Of a stretch of DNA of 38,430 bases, positions 17,264 to 26,129 are shown in pieces (positions within the stretch are counted from its first letter, which is position 1; the number at the start of each line of letters is the position of its first letter). A model generated the notes under the pieces. The model ran no database searches and was not told where the DNA came from. It saw only the letters and a program-made list of their open reading frames with translations. Position numbers and translations under genes: made by a program. Source of the DNA: Deltaproteobacteria bacterium (GTDB taxonomy: Bacteria > Desulfobacterota > JAFDED01); NCBI GenBank assembly GCA_019310535.1, contig JAFDED010000036.1:1-38430 (forward strand), given 5' to 3'.

Positions 17264-18436
17264 ATGGAGTTTATGGGATTTCGTCGCGAAGATGGCTCCG
17301 TTGGTGTCCGTAACCATGTAGCGGTTATTCCTTCGGTATTTTGCGCCAACAAAGTAGCTGAGCGCATCGCCATGCAGGTCGAAGGAGCGGTGGCCCTCAC
17401 ACACTGGCTTGGATGCGCACAACTGGGTGCTGATCTGGAACTTACTGTGCGCGTTTTGAGGAAACTCGGATCCCACCCAAACGTGGCCGCATTGTTGGTG
17501 GTCGGGCTGGGCTGCGAGAGGCTCAAACCTACGGAATTTGTGGAAGGGGTGGCTCCTTCGGGGAAACCGGTGGAACTGGTTCATATTCAAAATATGGGTG
17601 GCTCCGTCAAGACTGTTCAGCAGGGCGTGGCCATTACTCAAATGTTGGCCCAGAAGGCCATCGCTCAGCCCAGAGAGCCTTTTGACCTCAAATACTTAAA
17701 AGTGGGGCTCAAGTGCGGTGGCACTGATGCAACTTCTGGGCTCGCGGCCAATCCTGCGGTTGGGGTCATGTCGGATCACCTGGTGGCTGAAGGAGGGACT
17801 ACGTTTCTGACCGAGATCAATGAACTTCTGGGAACGGAGCACATCTTGTGCCGTCGCGCCGTGAACCCTCAGGTGGCTGCCGAAATCCAGCAGACCATCT
17901 CCGATATGGAACGAAACCTGCGCGCCGACACCGCGGATCCGGAATTCGCTCATCGCCATATGCTCTTCTCCCCGGGCAACATGGATGGAGGCGTCAGCTC
18001 CATCGTGGAAAAGGCTATGGGTGGCGTATATAAATCCGGCAACGCGCCCGTCTCCGGCGTTGTGCAATATGGCGACAGCCCCCCGGGCAATGGCCTCTAC
18101 CTGCTGAACTCTCCCAGCCACGATGGAGAATGCGTTACCGCCATGGTCGCCGCAGGCGCCCAGATCGTGGCATTTACCACCGGCCGGGGCAACCCCTGCG
18201 GCTTTCCGATAGCGCCTGTCATCAAGATTACCGGAAACGCGGGCGTTTATCAGCGTCAGAAGGATAATATTGACATCGATACCAGTTCCATCCTGACTGG
18301 AGAGGAGACAATTCAGGAGGTCGGGGAGCGGATTTTTCGGGAAGTTCTGGACGTGGCGAATGGAAAGCCCACTCGGGCGGAGCTGATGGGCCACGACGAG
18401 CTTTTTGTCATCATGCGCCGCAGGGGCAGGTTATAG
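17264..18436 (+). CDS. UxaA/SuyB-type lyase large subunit
   Basis: 390 residues. MGFRREDGSVGVRNHVAVIP is the diagnostic start of the UxaA/SuyB catalytic domain. The family's Cys-containing stretches THWLGCAQLG, GLGCERL, LKCGGTDATSG and GRGNPCGFPIAPVIKITGN are all present. The family eliminates water from altronate or galactarate, or sulfite from (R)-sulfolactate. Split subunits of about 100 and 390 residues resemble SuyA/SuyB as much as split altronate dehydratases, and the substrate cannot be chosen from the sequence. AGAGGTGA precedes the ATG. A strong terminator follows. Confidence 0.85.
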   Translation: MEFMGFRREDGSVGVRNHVAVIPSVFCANKVAERIAMQVEGAVALTHWLGCAQLGADLELTVRVLRKLGSHPNVAALLVVGLGCERLKPTEFVEGVAPSGKPVELVHIQNMGGSVKTVQQGVAITQMLAQKAIAQPREPFDLKYLKVGLKCGGTDATSGLAANPAVGVMSDHLVAEGGTTFLTEINELLGTEHILCRRAVNPQVAAEIQQTISDMERNLRADTADPEFAHRHMLFSPGNMDGGVSSIVEKAMGGVYKSGNAPVSGVVQYGDSPPGNGLYLLNSPSHDGECVTAMVAAGAQIVAFTTGRGNPCGFPIAPVIKITGNAGVYQRQKDNIDIDTSSILTGEETIQEVGERIFREVLDVANGKPTRAELMGHDELFVIMRRRGRL

Positions 18437-18468
18437 AACAGGCAACTCCTGCGGCAGGGATACTATTA

Positions 18469-18510
18469 AAAAGCGGAGAGCTTGGAACAGGGCAGTCCGC
18501 TTTTATTTTT
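18469..18510 (+). terminator. Rho-independent terminator of the lyase operon
   Basis: Stem AAAAGCGGA/TCCGCTTTT (18469-18477 with 18496-18504), an 18-base loop, then ATTTTT. It lies 32 bases after the stop codon of the large subunit. Confidence 0.8.
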
Positions 18511-18907
18511 CTCTCCGTTCAGCTTTTTGCGACTGCTTTTCAGGCCAATACCCCGATTGCCTCTTTGCATCCTCGTGACGAAGGTGGTGAACAGTGATGT
18601 GGAGGAGGAGGCCAGGTAAATGACGGCGGCTCTGGAGGGACTGGCGCAAAGGTCTCATACACCGCCGTGAACGGAGCGCTGATCAGATCACCCTTGCTGA
18701 TTACCTGTCTGAAAATGGACATGCCGGTCGGAGTAAGGTTGCCCGTTTTGCCTGGGTATTGGATCCCGGTAAACATGTGCCGGTATTCAGTTGACTCAGG
18801 TAATTCCACTATGTAGTATGTTGGAGCATGGAAGATTGTCCGCGAACATTGCCGAGTTTGAGGCGCGGTTTGAGCGGGAAGTGGCATATTTTCCATTGAG
18901 GTGGCCC
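18511..18907. other. Intergenic region, no convincing gene
   Basis: About 400 bases. A minus-strand frame (18540-18923) of 127 residues is proline-rich, lacks a family match and overlaps the HD-domain gene. It is not considered coding. No clear promoter was found. Confidence 0.4.
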
Positions 18908-19492
18908 ATGGATCTTCAGTCAATTGCCAGGTTCCTCTTCGAAGTGGGGATGCTGCGTCGCACGGAGAGGTCGGGCTTCCGGTTTCTGGGGTCCGGCCGC
19001 CAGTCGGTGGCCGAACACATTCTCCGGGTAGCCTATATCGGTTATGTTTTGAGCAGGCTGGAAAAAGGCGTTGATACGGAAAAACTCCTGAAGATGTGCC
19101 TCTTCCACGACCTGTGCGAGGCCCGTACGGGCGACCTGAACTACGTCCACAAACGCTATGTCAAGGCCGATGAGGAAAAAGCCGTTGCAGACATGGCGAA
19201 GGAGTTGTTTTTCGGCCCGGAACTCAAGGAAATACTGAGAGAATTCAGCCAGCGGAGTACCCGGGAGGCCCATCTGGCCAGCGATGCGGATCAACTGGAT
19301 ATGATTCTAGAGCTGAAGGAACAAAAAGATCTGGGAAACCGCTACGCCTCGGATTGGCTTCCTTTCGTACGGGGCCGACTGCTGACCGACCCCGGGCGAA
19401 ACCTTGCGCGCACTATCCTGGAGACCGATTGGTCCGATTGGTGGTTCAGGCGGGATGATGACTGGTGGGTAAATGCCGACAATCAACGCTGA
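18908..19492 (+). CDS. HD-domain phosphohydrolase (YfbR/HDDC2-like)
   Basis: 194 residues. The metal-binding residues of YfbR-type 5'-deoxynucleotidases are visible in order: His in QSVAEHILRVAYI, His-Asp with following Glu and Asp in LFHDLCEARTGD, and the late Asp in HLASDADQLDMILE. The likely activity is dephosphorylation of (deoxy)nucleoside 5'-monophosphates; substrate range cannot be read. The ATG at 18908, with GAGGTGG closely upstream, is preferred over a longer frame from 18791 whose extra 39 residues have no family match. Confidence 0.85.
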   Translation: MDLQSIARFLFEVGMLRRTERSGFRFLGSGRQSVAEHILRVAYIGYVLSRLEKGVDTEKLLKMCLFHDLCEARTGDLNYVHKRYVKADEEKAVADMAKELFFGPELKEILREFSQRSTREAHLASDADQLDMILELKEQKDLGNRYASDWLPFVRGRLLTDPGRNLARTILETDWSDWWFRRDDDWWVNADNQR

Positions 19493-19584
19493 TGCCCTTC
19501 TTATCCGGATGAAATAAGGATATTGCTTATGGGTATAACAAAAGCTTTCAATATTTCCAGAAGGAAGACTGCGAGGGATTCGGA

Positions 19585-20901
19585 ATGAAATCATCATCGT
19601 TGGCTGAAAAAAACCTTGATCGCTTAAACGAGCTTGCGGAGGGCTTTCGTACGGGCAAACGTTCTGTCCGGGACTATCTGGGCATGATTAAAACCCGTTT
19701 TGACGAACGAGAACCTCACGTGAAGGCCTTCCTTCCTGAACAAACAGATCGTTTTGAGCGTCTTCAACAGGAAGTGGAAAACCTGGAATCCCGTTATCAA
19801 GAACCAGGCTCCCGACCGCCCCTTTATGGAATACCGGTGGGTGTAAAGGACATATTTCATGTTGAGGGGTTCCCAACTTGTGCGGGAAGCCGACTTCCCC
19901 CGGAGGTTCTCCGCGGACCCGAAGCGGTCAGCGTGAGTTTTTTAAAGTCTGCGGGCGCCATGGTTCTGGGAAAAACCGTTACCACGGAATTTGCCTATTT
20001 TGCTTCGGGGCCTACCCGGAACCCTCACAACCCGGACCATACGCCCGGCGGGTCCAGCAGTGGATCGGCAGCTGCCGTGGCGGCCGGGCTCTGCCCGCTG
20101 GCGCTGGGGACCCAAACCATCGGCTCTATCCTCCGTCCAGCCTCTTATTGTGGCGTTGTGGGGTTCAAACCGAGCTATGGACGAATTTCGGTGGAGGGAG
20201 TGATCCCCCTGGCGTTATCCGTCGATCATGTCGGATTCTTTGCGGCGGATGCTGAAAGTGCCGTACTTGCAGCTTCGGTTCTATGCGAGGGGTGGAGCCA
20301 GAGGTCCGAATTATCTCGGCCGGTTTTTGGCGTGCCTGAGGGCCTGTATCTGAAAAAAACCAGTGAGCAGGGGCTAAACCATTTCCGACAGGCTTGCAGC
20401 AGGCTGTCTAAGGCTGGATTCCGCATCCGCTCGGTTGATATGTTCGAAGACTTTGAAGATATCGCCCGGAGGCATAAAACGCTGGTGGCTGCTGAGGCGG
20501 CCCAGTTCCATAGGGAGTGGTTTCGCACCTATTCAGGGCTTTACCATGAGAAGACGGCGGAATTGATCAGGATGGGGCAAAATGTTGACCAGGACGACCT
20601 TGAGGCCTGTCGTGCAAGCCGCGAGAAAATGCGCGGAGAGGTGATGAGTGTCATGGATCGATACGGCTTGTCGGCCTTCCTTGCCCCGGCGGCGGTGGGG
20701 CCTGCTCCACCGGGAATTGAATATACAGGGGATCCGGTGATGAATCTTCCGTGGACTCATGCGGGCCTCCCGGCCATGAGCCTGCCCTCAGGAATAACTT
20801 CTGAGGGTCTTCCTGTAGGGCTTCAGGTAATCGGCCGATGGATGGATGATGAGACATTGCTGGGTTTGGCTCAGCAGATCGAAGGATTCATCAGTAATTA
20901 G
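19585..20901 (+). CDS. Amidase-signature family hydrolase
   Basis: 438 residues with the Ser-cisSer-Lys triad of the amidase family. The Lys is in YGIPVGVKDIF (about 88), the cis-Ser in TPGGSSSGSAAAVA (about 157-159) and the nucleophile Ser in GTQTIGSILRPASYCGV (about 181). The C-terminal VGLQVIGRWMDDETLL is also typical. The family includes GatA, but no gatB or gatC is near, so a free amide hydrolase is more likely. It follows the HD gene by 92 bases and may be co-transcribed. GAGGG lies upstream of the ATG. Confidence 0.85.
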   Translation: MKSSSLAEKNLDRLNELAEGFRTGKRSVRDYLGMIKTRFDEREPHVKAFLPEQTDRFERLQQEVENLESRYQEPGSRPPLYGIPVGVKDIFHVEGFPTCAGSRLPPEVLRGPEAVSVSFLKSAGAMVLGKTVTTEFAYFASGPTRNPHNPDHTPGGSSSGSAAAVAAGLCPLALGTQTIGSILRPASYCGVVGFKPSYGRISVEGVIPLALSVDHVGFFAADAESAVLAASVLCEGWSQRSELSRPVFGVPEGLYLKKTSEQGLNHFRQACSRLSKAGFRIRSVDMFEDFEDIARRHKTLVAAEAAQFHREWFRTYSGLYHEKTAELIRMGQNVDQDDLEACRASREKMRGEVMSVMDRYGLSAFLAPAAVGPAPPGIEYTGDPVMNLPWTHAGLPAMSLPSGITSEGLPVGLQVIGRWMDDETLLGLAQQIEGFISN

Positions 20902-21779
20902 TCCCTATTCGCAAGGATTCCCGTATCTTGGGCAGCAAATGGGCGAGTTCTTCAAATCCAGCGCCACGGGACCAAGAATACCTAGAAATATTTGAAATTT
21001 GAATTCCCCCGACGACGGTCCCATGATTTGATTGAACACCAAAATTTAGAGAGCACCTATCAATCAGGCCAATGAATCTATTGACAGAATTATCCGGCTG
21101 CTGGCAGCCTGACTATGTTAGAGATAAATTCTCAAAATGGCGCTGTAAGACAGCTAATAATAGTCAATGTCTCACGATTACAAAATAGAGAAGGGGTTCA
21201 GATGAGTATGTGTGCCCATTCACCTGTGAATAAAAACGATATCAGACTCTTGTAAGTTCATATACTGGGCAATCCCCCTCTCTTATAATCCTCCCAGAGA
21301 CAAGATTACATCTCGCTGATGAACAGTGGGAAACTTTCATAGCATAAATATGGGGGTCGAATTTTACAGGACTTTCCCCAATAATTCACACAGATTTATC
21401 AAAATGCTTTGAATGTTGATCCTTTGCATTCATCAGTACGTAAAAAAGGAATTTTGGAGGGATTTTTCGAAAAGGGAGGGTGGCCCAGACGAAAAGCCGT
21501 CTGGGTCGCGAAGCGACAAGAGGCTGTCAACTCAAAGTCCTTGTTCCGCCGGCATACAGGTGAACATGAGAAAAATATCCGGGCAATCTTGATGATAGAC
21601 ACAGTAACAACACCCGGCGTTTCGCCATGACCTCTTGCTGCTGTGCAGCCCGGACAATAAATTGTCCGGACCACCCATGGGCTCCGTTACTCCACCCCGG
21701 AGCGGAAGGTGATTACCGGACCCACAATTACCACTTTTTCCTTTGAAAATTTTGGGGTAACTCCTGTCGAATTTTATTC
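20902..21779. other. Long intergenic region with palindromes, no gene
   Basis: No frame here has a ribosome site plus a recognisable product. The visible structures are CCCAGACG-aaaagc-CGTCTGGG near 21483-21505, immediately followed by TCGC-GAA-GCGA, and the perfect palindrome CCGGACAAT-AA-ATTGTCCGG at 21650-21669. The overall low coding potential and these hairpins suggest a decayed region or a site of past insertions. Confidence 0.45.
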
Positions 21780-21806
21780 TTGACATTAATAGTAATATAT
21801 TATATC
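21780..21806 (+). promoter_or_regulatory. Candidate promoter of a possible noncoding RNA
   Basis: A perfect TTGACA (21780-21785) is followed by a very AT-rich stretch with TATATC at 15-base spacing. No open frame follows before the terminator at 22012-22062. The -10 assignment is approximate. Confidence 0.4.
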
Positions 21807-21812
21807 CATGTA

Positions 21813-22062
21813 ATAATTTTCATGGAGAAAATTCATATAACCTAGATATATAGAAAATGTCTCAGAATTTGAAGTAACAAACGGGATTTGGGTGGGGGTA
21901 ACCCCCACCCTTAAGAACATAATACACAACCATTTTCATGTTTCATGCTCTGCGGATGCAGCCCCTCAATGATAATTACGGGGAAAACGATAGGGTTCTT
22001 TCTTAGAGAGTAAAGGCGGCGAAAAGCAATTGTAGGATGGCTTTAGGCGCCGCTTTTTTTTT
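21813..22062 (+). ncRNA. Candidate noncoding RNA of about 250 bases
   Basis: The interval runs from just after the TTGACA promoter candidate to the T9 run of a strong terminator and has no plausible coding frame. It contains a perfect 10-bp GC hairpin, GGGTGGGGGT/ACCCCCACCC (21890-21910), and CCCC...GGGG near 21962-21983. No known RNA family is recognised. The boundaries are predictions; the case rests on an isolated promoter and terminator with no gene between. Confidence 0.35.
22012..22062 (+). terminator. Strong rho-independent terminator without an upstream gene
   Basis: The outer stem AAAGGCGGCG (22012-22021) pairs with CGCCGCTTTT (22048-22057), with one G-U pair. An inner stem AAAGC/GCTTT lies within, and nine T follow (22054-22062). 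The nearest upstream rightward gene ends more than 1.1 kb away. Confidence 0.75.
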
Positions 22063-22106
22063 AACCTTAAAAACGCCATTGTTCATCGGGGAAATGTCGG
22101 TTTAAA

Positions 22107-22570
22107 GCTAATATTGTTCACTTAATATGAAATTTGTAGTATCCTGTGTAAAACAAACACAGGAGGACCACGCATGGCACGAACGATTGCAAGACTCCCA
22201 AAGGGGAGTAGAATTACGGATTACACAGTCTCGGGGTAGTTGCCAAGACCTTTTTCCGCTGGCAACGGTGAAAGGCATTTTGGCCGCAACGAACAGAGGC
22301 AGTGTTCGCCAGAGGGACCTGCCAGCGCACGTGGTTGTCTACTACGTGATCGCTCTGGCGCTGTACATGCAGTCTTCCTATCGGGAGGTTCTACGCTGCC
22401 TGTTGGAGGTTGTTCAGTGCCGCCGGGTCACACAATCAGGCTCAAGGTGACAGGGAAGTCCGGAATCTCTCAAGCCCGCACGCTGTTGGGTGCGGCGCCG
22501 CGACTCAATACCCTTGCCTCCTATTAACATTTCAAAATGCATTATACCCATAAAGTGAACAGTATGAGGA
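22107..22570 (+). mobile_element. Internally deleted IS4-family element with both ends
   Basis: Near-identical inverted ends flank the remnant: the left end has TATTGTTCACTTAAT (22112-22126) and the right end, on the minus strand, has TACTGTTCACTTTAT. The core GTTCACTT is at 22116-22123 and its complement at 22553-22560. Between them only the first third of a transposase remains. The element is about 460 bases and probably non-autonomous. Exact termini and target duplication were not resolved. Confidence 0.65.
22174..22527 (+). pseudogene. IS4-family transposase N-terminal remnant
   Basis: AGGAGG precedes ATG at 22174 and MARTIARLPKGSRITDY matches the start of IS4-type transposases. The match then moves to another frame (PLATVKGILAATNRGSVRQR, then DLPAHVVVYYVIALALYM) and returns to the first frame for KVTGKSGISQARTLLGAAP. 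There are thus at least two frameshifts, near 22235 and 22430. The catalytic DDE domain and C-terminal two thirds are absent. Confidence 0.8.
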
Positions 22571-22576
22571 TTAGAG

Positions 22577-23335
22577 ATGATAAATTCGGTATGTCTTTTA
22601 AACCCTGAGAAAATCAAAGGGCAGATCAAGGAAAAATACAGAAAGGTCGCCTTGACTCCCCATGGAAGTTTCAATTTTCCTGTGGGGAGGGACGGTCTTG
22701 AGGCATTGGGCTATGATCGTGAGCTCATCGAAGCTTTTCCGAAAACCGTCGCCGATTCATTTTGCGGTGTGGGCAACCCTTTTTCACTCGGCCCTGTGCG
22801 AAGGGGAGAAACCATCCTTGACGTGGGTTGTGGGGCTGGATTTGACAGCCTTGCAGCAGCTTTCCAGGCCGGCCCGTCGGGGAAGATTATCGGCCTTGAC
22901 CTGACCGAAGAGATGATACAGCGGGCCAGGAGAAATCAGGAGGAAACAGGCCTTCGGAATGTTGAATTCCGGGTGGGCGAGGCCGAGGCTCTTCCATTTG
23001 ATGACTCTACATTTGATCTGCTGATTTCCAACGGGACATACAATCTGACTCCGGACAAGCGACGGGCCATGGCTGAGGCCTTCCGGGTGCTCAAGCCCGG
23101 AGGACGGCTCCAGGTCTGCGATATGAGCCTTGCAGAATCCTTGCCGGAAGAAACCATCAGCAGCCTGGACGCATGGTTCCAGTGAGTCAGCGGGGCCATA
23201 CCAGGGAAGGATTCCCTGGAAATTATACGCAATGCAGGGTTTCAACAGGTGGAACTGGTGGGGAAAACGGGCTTCAAGAGCTCTCGATTCACGGAAGGAA
23301 TTTCTATCAGGGCCGTGAAGCCGGTAGAGGGATGA
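22577..23335 (+). CDS. ArsM-like SAM methyltransferase, predicted selenoprotein (in-frame UGA at 23183-23185)
   Basis: The first 202 residues form a UbiE/ArsM-type methyltransferase: AEALP-motif fold, SAM site TILDVGCGAGFDSLAAA (about 79-95) and the family block ADSFCGVGNPFSLGP with Cys 63. A UGA follows DAWFQ. The same frame continues VSGAIPGKDSLEIIRNAGF, then QQVELVGKTGFKSSRF, and stops at 23333-23335. This is exactly the C-terminal part expected of the family, where WxxCVAGAL-type sequences carry a conserved Cys at the UGA position. With Sec at residue 203 the protein has 252 residues, the normal length. A hairpin fitting a bacterial SECIS lies at 23201-23219. The middle Cys of true arsenite methylases (SNCxxNL) is Gly here (SNGTYNL), so the substrate may be arsenite or another soft nucleophile. 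The alternative is a nonsense mutation. The IS4-type end lies only a few bases before the start codon. Confidence 0.75.
23201..23219 (+). promoter_or_regulatory. Candidate bacterial SECIS hairpin
   Basis: CCAGGGAA-GGA-TTCCCTGG is a perfect 8-bp stem with a three-base loop beginning with G. The loop starts 23 bases after the in-frame UGA. This fits the known bSECIS rules: an upper stem of at least 4 bp, a G in the first two loop positions, and a loop about 16-37 bases from UGA. The hairpin lies inside the coding frame, as in fdhF-type genes. Confidence 0.65.
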
Positions 23336-23369
23336 GGCGGCCCCGGACTTCAACATTAATTTCCCGGAC

Positions 23370-23984
23370 ATGGTTAGAGTTAAGATTTGCGGCATAACCA
23401 GAGTGGAAGACGCCCTGGAGGCTGCACGGTGCGGTGCCGATGCGCTGGGTTTTGTGTTTTATCCACCAAGCCCACGCAGCGTAACACCCGATGAGGCGGA
23501 ATCTATTATCCGGAAGCTCCCTCCATACGTGCTCAGGGTGGGCGTGTTTGTCAACGCACCGCTGGATGAGATGGAGCGGGTGGCCGGGCAATGCAGACTT
23601 GATGCGCTCCAGCTCCATGACACACCTGCCTGGGTGAGGCGGGCGCTCAGGGCGCGATGGCGGATCATTCTCGCACTATCCGTCAACCAGGGGAAGATGC
23701 CCGAGATGGCGGAACACGAAGCGGACGCCCTCCTGCTCGACACATACGTGGAGGGCCTGCATGGGGGCACGGGCCAGTCCTTCGATTGGCTTGCGGCCCG
23801 TGCGATTACGACTGACATTCCCATTATCCTGGCCGGCGGCCTGACACCGGAGAACGTGGCGGAGGCCGTCCAGGTCGCCGGGCCGTATGGTGTGGATGTG
23901 GCCAGCGGGGTGGAGTCGCACCCTGGTGTCAAGGATGCTGAAAAAGTGAGTCGGTTCATAACAATGGCGAAAGGAGTGAATTGA
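23370..23984 (+). CDS. trpF: Phosphoribosylanthranilate isomerase
   Basis: 204 residues, the usual size. Catalyses the Amadori rearrangement of phosphoribosylanthranilate in tryptophan synthesis. The start [18 protein letters not shown] has the catalytic Cys of [33 protein letters not shown] (general-acid Asp) and [16 protein letters not shown], with [10 protein letters not shown] as the phosphate-binding end, follow in order. The usual VQLHGDE is LQLHDTP here. No strong ribosome site is visible, so translation may depend on the gene 34 bases upstream. Its stop overlaps the trpB start by one base (TGATG). Confidence 0.95.
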   Translation: MVRVKICGITRVEDALEAARCGADALGFVFYPPSPRSVTPDEAESIIRKLPPYVLRVGVFVNAPLDEMERVAGQCRLDALQLHDTPAWVRRALRARWRIILALSVNQGKMPEMAEHEADALLLDTYVEGLHGGTGQSFDWLAARAITTDIPIILAGGLTPENVAEAVQVAGPYGVDVASGVESHPGVKDAEKVSRFITMAKGVN

Positions 23985-25183
23985 TGTGGCCTTGGCCCGA
24001 TGAGCGAGGGCACTTCGGAGAATTCGGGGGCAGATATGTGCCCGAGACCCTTATGCCCGCCCTGCTTGAACTGGAGACAGCTTACGCCGGATGCCGTAAC
24101 GATGCCGAGTTCCAGCAGGAATTTGATACCTATTTGAGAGACTATGCGGGGAGACCCTCGCTGCTTTACTTCGCGCGGCGGCTGACAGAGCACTGCGGCG
24201 GAGCGCGGATTTACCTGAAGCGTGAGGATTTGAACCACACCGGGGCTCACAAGATCAACAATACGCTGGGGCAGGCGCTTCTGGCCCGGCGCATGGGGAA
24301 AAAACGCGTTATCGCCGAAACGGGCGCGGGGCAGCACGGCGTGGCCGCAGCTACCGTGGCGGCCCTGTTCGGGATGGAATGCGCGGTCTTTATGGGCGAG
24401 GAGGACATACGGCGGCAGTTGCTGAACGTCTTTCGCATGCGGCTGCTGGGCAGCAGGGTGGTGCCCGTCGCTTCCGGAAGCCGTACCCTGAAGGACGCCA
24501 TGAACGAGGCCCTGCGGGACTGGGTCACCAACGTGCGAACCACATTTTACATTATCGGTTCCGTGGCAGGACCCCACCCATACCCGGTGATGGTAAGGGA
24601 TTTCCAGACCGTCATCGGCCGGGAGACACGCCGGCAGATACTGGAGGCTGAAGGCCGGCTCCCGGATTGTCTGGTGGCCTGTGTGGGAGGGGGCAGCAAC
24701 GCCATGGGACTGTTTTATCCTTTTCTTGAAGATCGGCAGATTCGTATGGTAGGGGTGGAGGCCGGTGGAGAGGGCCTGGAGACCGACCGACACGCGGCCA
24801 CCATATGCAGTGGAACAGTGGGGGTGCTGCACGGGCAGAAGACGTACCTTCAGCAGGACAGGGAAGGGCAGATCCACGAAACCCATTCAATTTCCGCGGG
24901 ACTCGATTATCCCGGAGTCGGCCCCGAGCACAGCCTGCTTCATACTGCAGGACGGGTTGAATACATGGCGGTAACCAACGTGGAGGCCATGGAAGCATTC
25001 CGCCTGCTCACCCGCCTGGAAGGAATAATCCCGGCTCTTGAGCCCGCCCATGCCGTGGCTCAGGCCGTCCGATTGGCGCCTGAATTGGGACGCGATGCCA
25101 CAATGGTCGTGTGTCTTTCTGGCCGGGGGGACAAGGACATGGGCACCGCAGCCGAGTACTGGAAAGAGGAACTGGGCACATGA
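23984..25183 (+). CDS. trpB: Tryptophan synthase beta chain
   Basis: 399 residues. Condenses indole with serine using PLP. The start [20 protein letters not shown] is typical of TrpB1. The PLP lysine is in [16 protein letters not shown] (about 86). The catalytic Glu region is [15 protein letters not shown]. The PLP-phosphate loop is [12 protein letters not shown], and [16 protein letters not shown] is the COMM-domain region. The ATG at 23984 follows AAAGGAG and overlaps the trpF stop; a TTG three bases upstream is the alternative. Translational coupling to trpA through ATGA supports the alpha2beta2 complex. Confidence 0.97.
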   Translation: MWPWPDERGHFGEFGGRYVPETLMPALLELETAYAGCRNDAEFQQEFDTYLRDYAGRPSLLYFARRLTEHCGGARIYLKREDLNHTGAHKINNTLGQALLARRMGKKRVIAETGAGQHGVAAATVAALFGMECAVFMGEEDIRRQLLNVFRMRLLGSRVVPVASGSRTLKDAMNEALRDWVTNVRTTFYIIGSVAGPHPYPVMVRDFQTVIGRETRRQILEAEGRLPDCLVACVGGGSNAMGLFYPFLEDRQIRMVGVEAGGEGLETDRHAATICSGTVGVLHGQKTYLQQDREGQIHETHSISAGLDYPGVGPEHSLLHTAGRVEYMAVTNVEAMEAFRLLTRLEGIIPALEPAHAVAQAVRLAPELGRDATMVVCLSGRGDKDMGTAAEYWKEELGT

Positions 25184-26010
25184 CGCGCACATCGAGGATA
25201 CGGGAGCGGTTTGACGAGCTCACCGCCAGTGATGAAAGAGCACTGGTGATATACGTTACCGCAGGGCACCCCACTATGAGCCGATGTCCGGAGGTGCTGC
25301 ACGCAGTGGTGGAGGGAGGCGCGGACCTGGTGGAACTGGGCATTCCTTTTTCTGACCCCATGGCCGACGGTCCCACCATCCAGCGCTCCTCGAGCCGTGC
25401 TCTGAAGGCGGGTGCCACCATGGAGGGTGCATTTTCCCTGGTGCGGGAGTTTCGCCGAATGTGTGCCATTCCGCTGGTTCTCTTCACGTATTACAATCCC
25501 GTGTTCGTATACGGCGGGGAGCGGTTCGCCCGGAGGGCTGAGGCCGAGGGCGCCGACGGCGTGCTGGTGGTTGACCTGCCGCCGGAGGAGGCGGGAGAAT
25601 TGACTCCTCACCTGCGGGCCAGGGGCCTGGATTTCATCCAACTGGTCACCCCCACCACGGGGCCGGAGCGAATTGCATCCATAGCCTCCAGCGCGGGCGG
25701 TTTCCTTTATTACGTGACAGTGACCGGTGTGACAGGCGCGAGGGAATCCATGGATCGCGAGGTAGGGCCGGCCCTCCAGCGGATTCGCGATGTCTCTCCC
25801 GTGCCCGTGTGCGCGGGGTTCGGCATTTCATCTCCGGATCAGGTCCGGGAGGTCGCCCGCTTCGCCGACGGGGTCGTGGTGGGCTCCGCCCTGGTCAACC
25901 TGGTGGAGCGAAGCGCCGAATCCCCGGAGCTCTTCCGGGAAGTGCGCGACTTCGTGGCCGAACTGAAGGGGGCAACACGAAACGCGGGGGCCATTACGAA
26001 AAACCGTTGA
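25180..26010 (+). CDS. trpA: Tryptophan synthase alpha chain
   Basis: 276 residues of a TIM barrel that cleaves indole-3-glycerol phosphate and channels indole to Trp[21 protein letters not shown] contains the catalytic Glu and Asp. [26 protein letters not shown] and [15 protein letters not shown] are standard, as is the phosphate site [13 protein letters not shown] with GVVVGSALV. The ATG overlaps the trpB stop by four bases. The extension upstream to 25111 lies inside trpB and is rejected. The remaining trp genes (trpE, G, D, C) are not in this window. Confidence 0.97.
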   Translation: MTRTSRIRERFDELTASDERALVIYVTAGHPTMSRCPEVLHAVVEGGADLVELGIPFSDPMADGPTIQRSSSRALKAGATMEGAFSLVREFRRMCAIPLVLFTYYNPVFVYGGERFARRAEAEGADGVLVVDLPPEEAGELTPHLRARGLDFIQLVTPTTGPERIASIASSAGGFLYYVTVTGVTGARESMDREVGPALQRIRDVSPVPVCAGFGISSPDQVREVARFADGVVVGSALVNLVERSAESPELFREVRDFVAELKGATRNAGAITKNR

Positions 26011-26129
26011 TGTCATTGCTGGGGCATGGTGCTCGGCGTCCTTTGCCGGAAAGGGGCTGCCTACCGGGAGGGCTCACCATCTTTTACTTCGGATAAAGAC
26101 CGCAACAAGGGCAAATATTTCAGATTATA

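Noticed and set aside
18540..18923. Proline-rich minus-strand frame upstream of the HD-domain gene
   Set aside because: Overlaps the start of a supported gene, no ribosome site and no similarity recognised.
19585..20901. Assignment as GatA of the Glu-tRNA amidotransferase
   Set aside because: No gatB or gatC nearby; the amidase signature alone does not support GatA.
21409..21630. 73-residue frame in the long intergenic region
   Set aside because: It runs through two hairpins and has no ribosome site or family similarity.
20902..22173. Possible CRISPR array because of repeated palindromes
   Set aside because: The palindromes have different sequences and irregular spacing; no direct repeats with spacers are present.
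23459..24886. 475-residue minus-strand frame over trpF and trpB
   Set aside because: It is an antisense shadow of two well-supported genes with high GC third positions and has no recognisable product.
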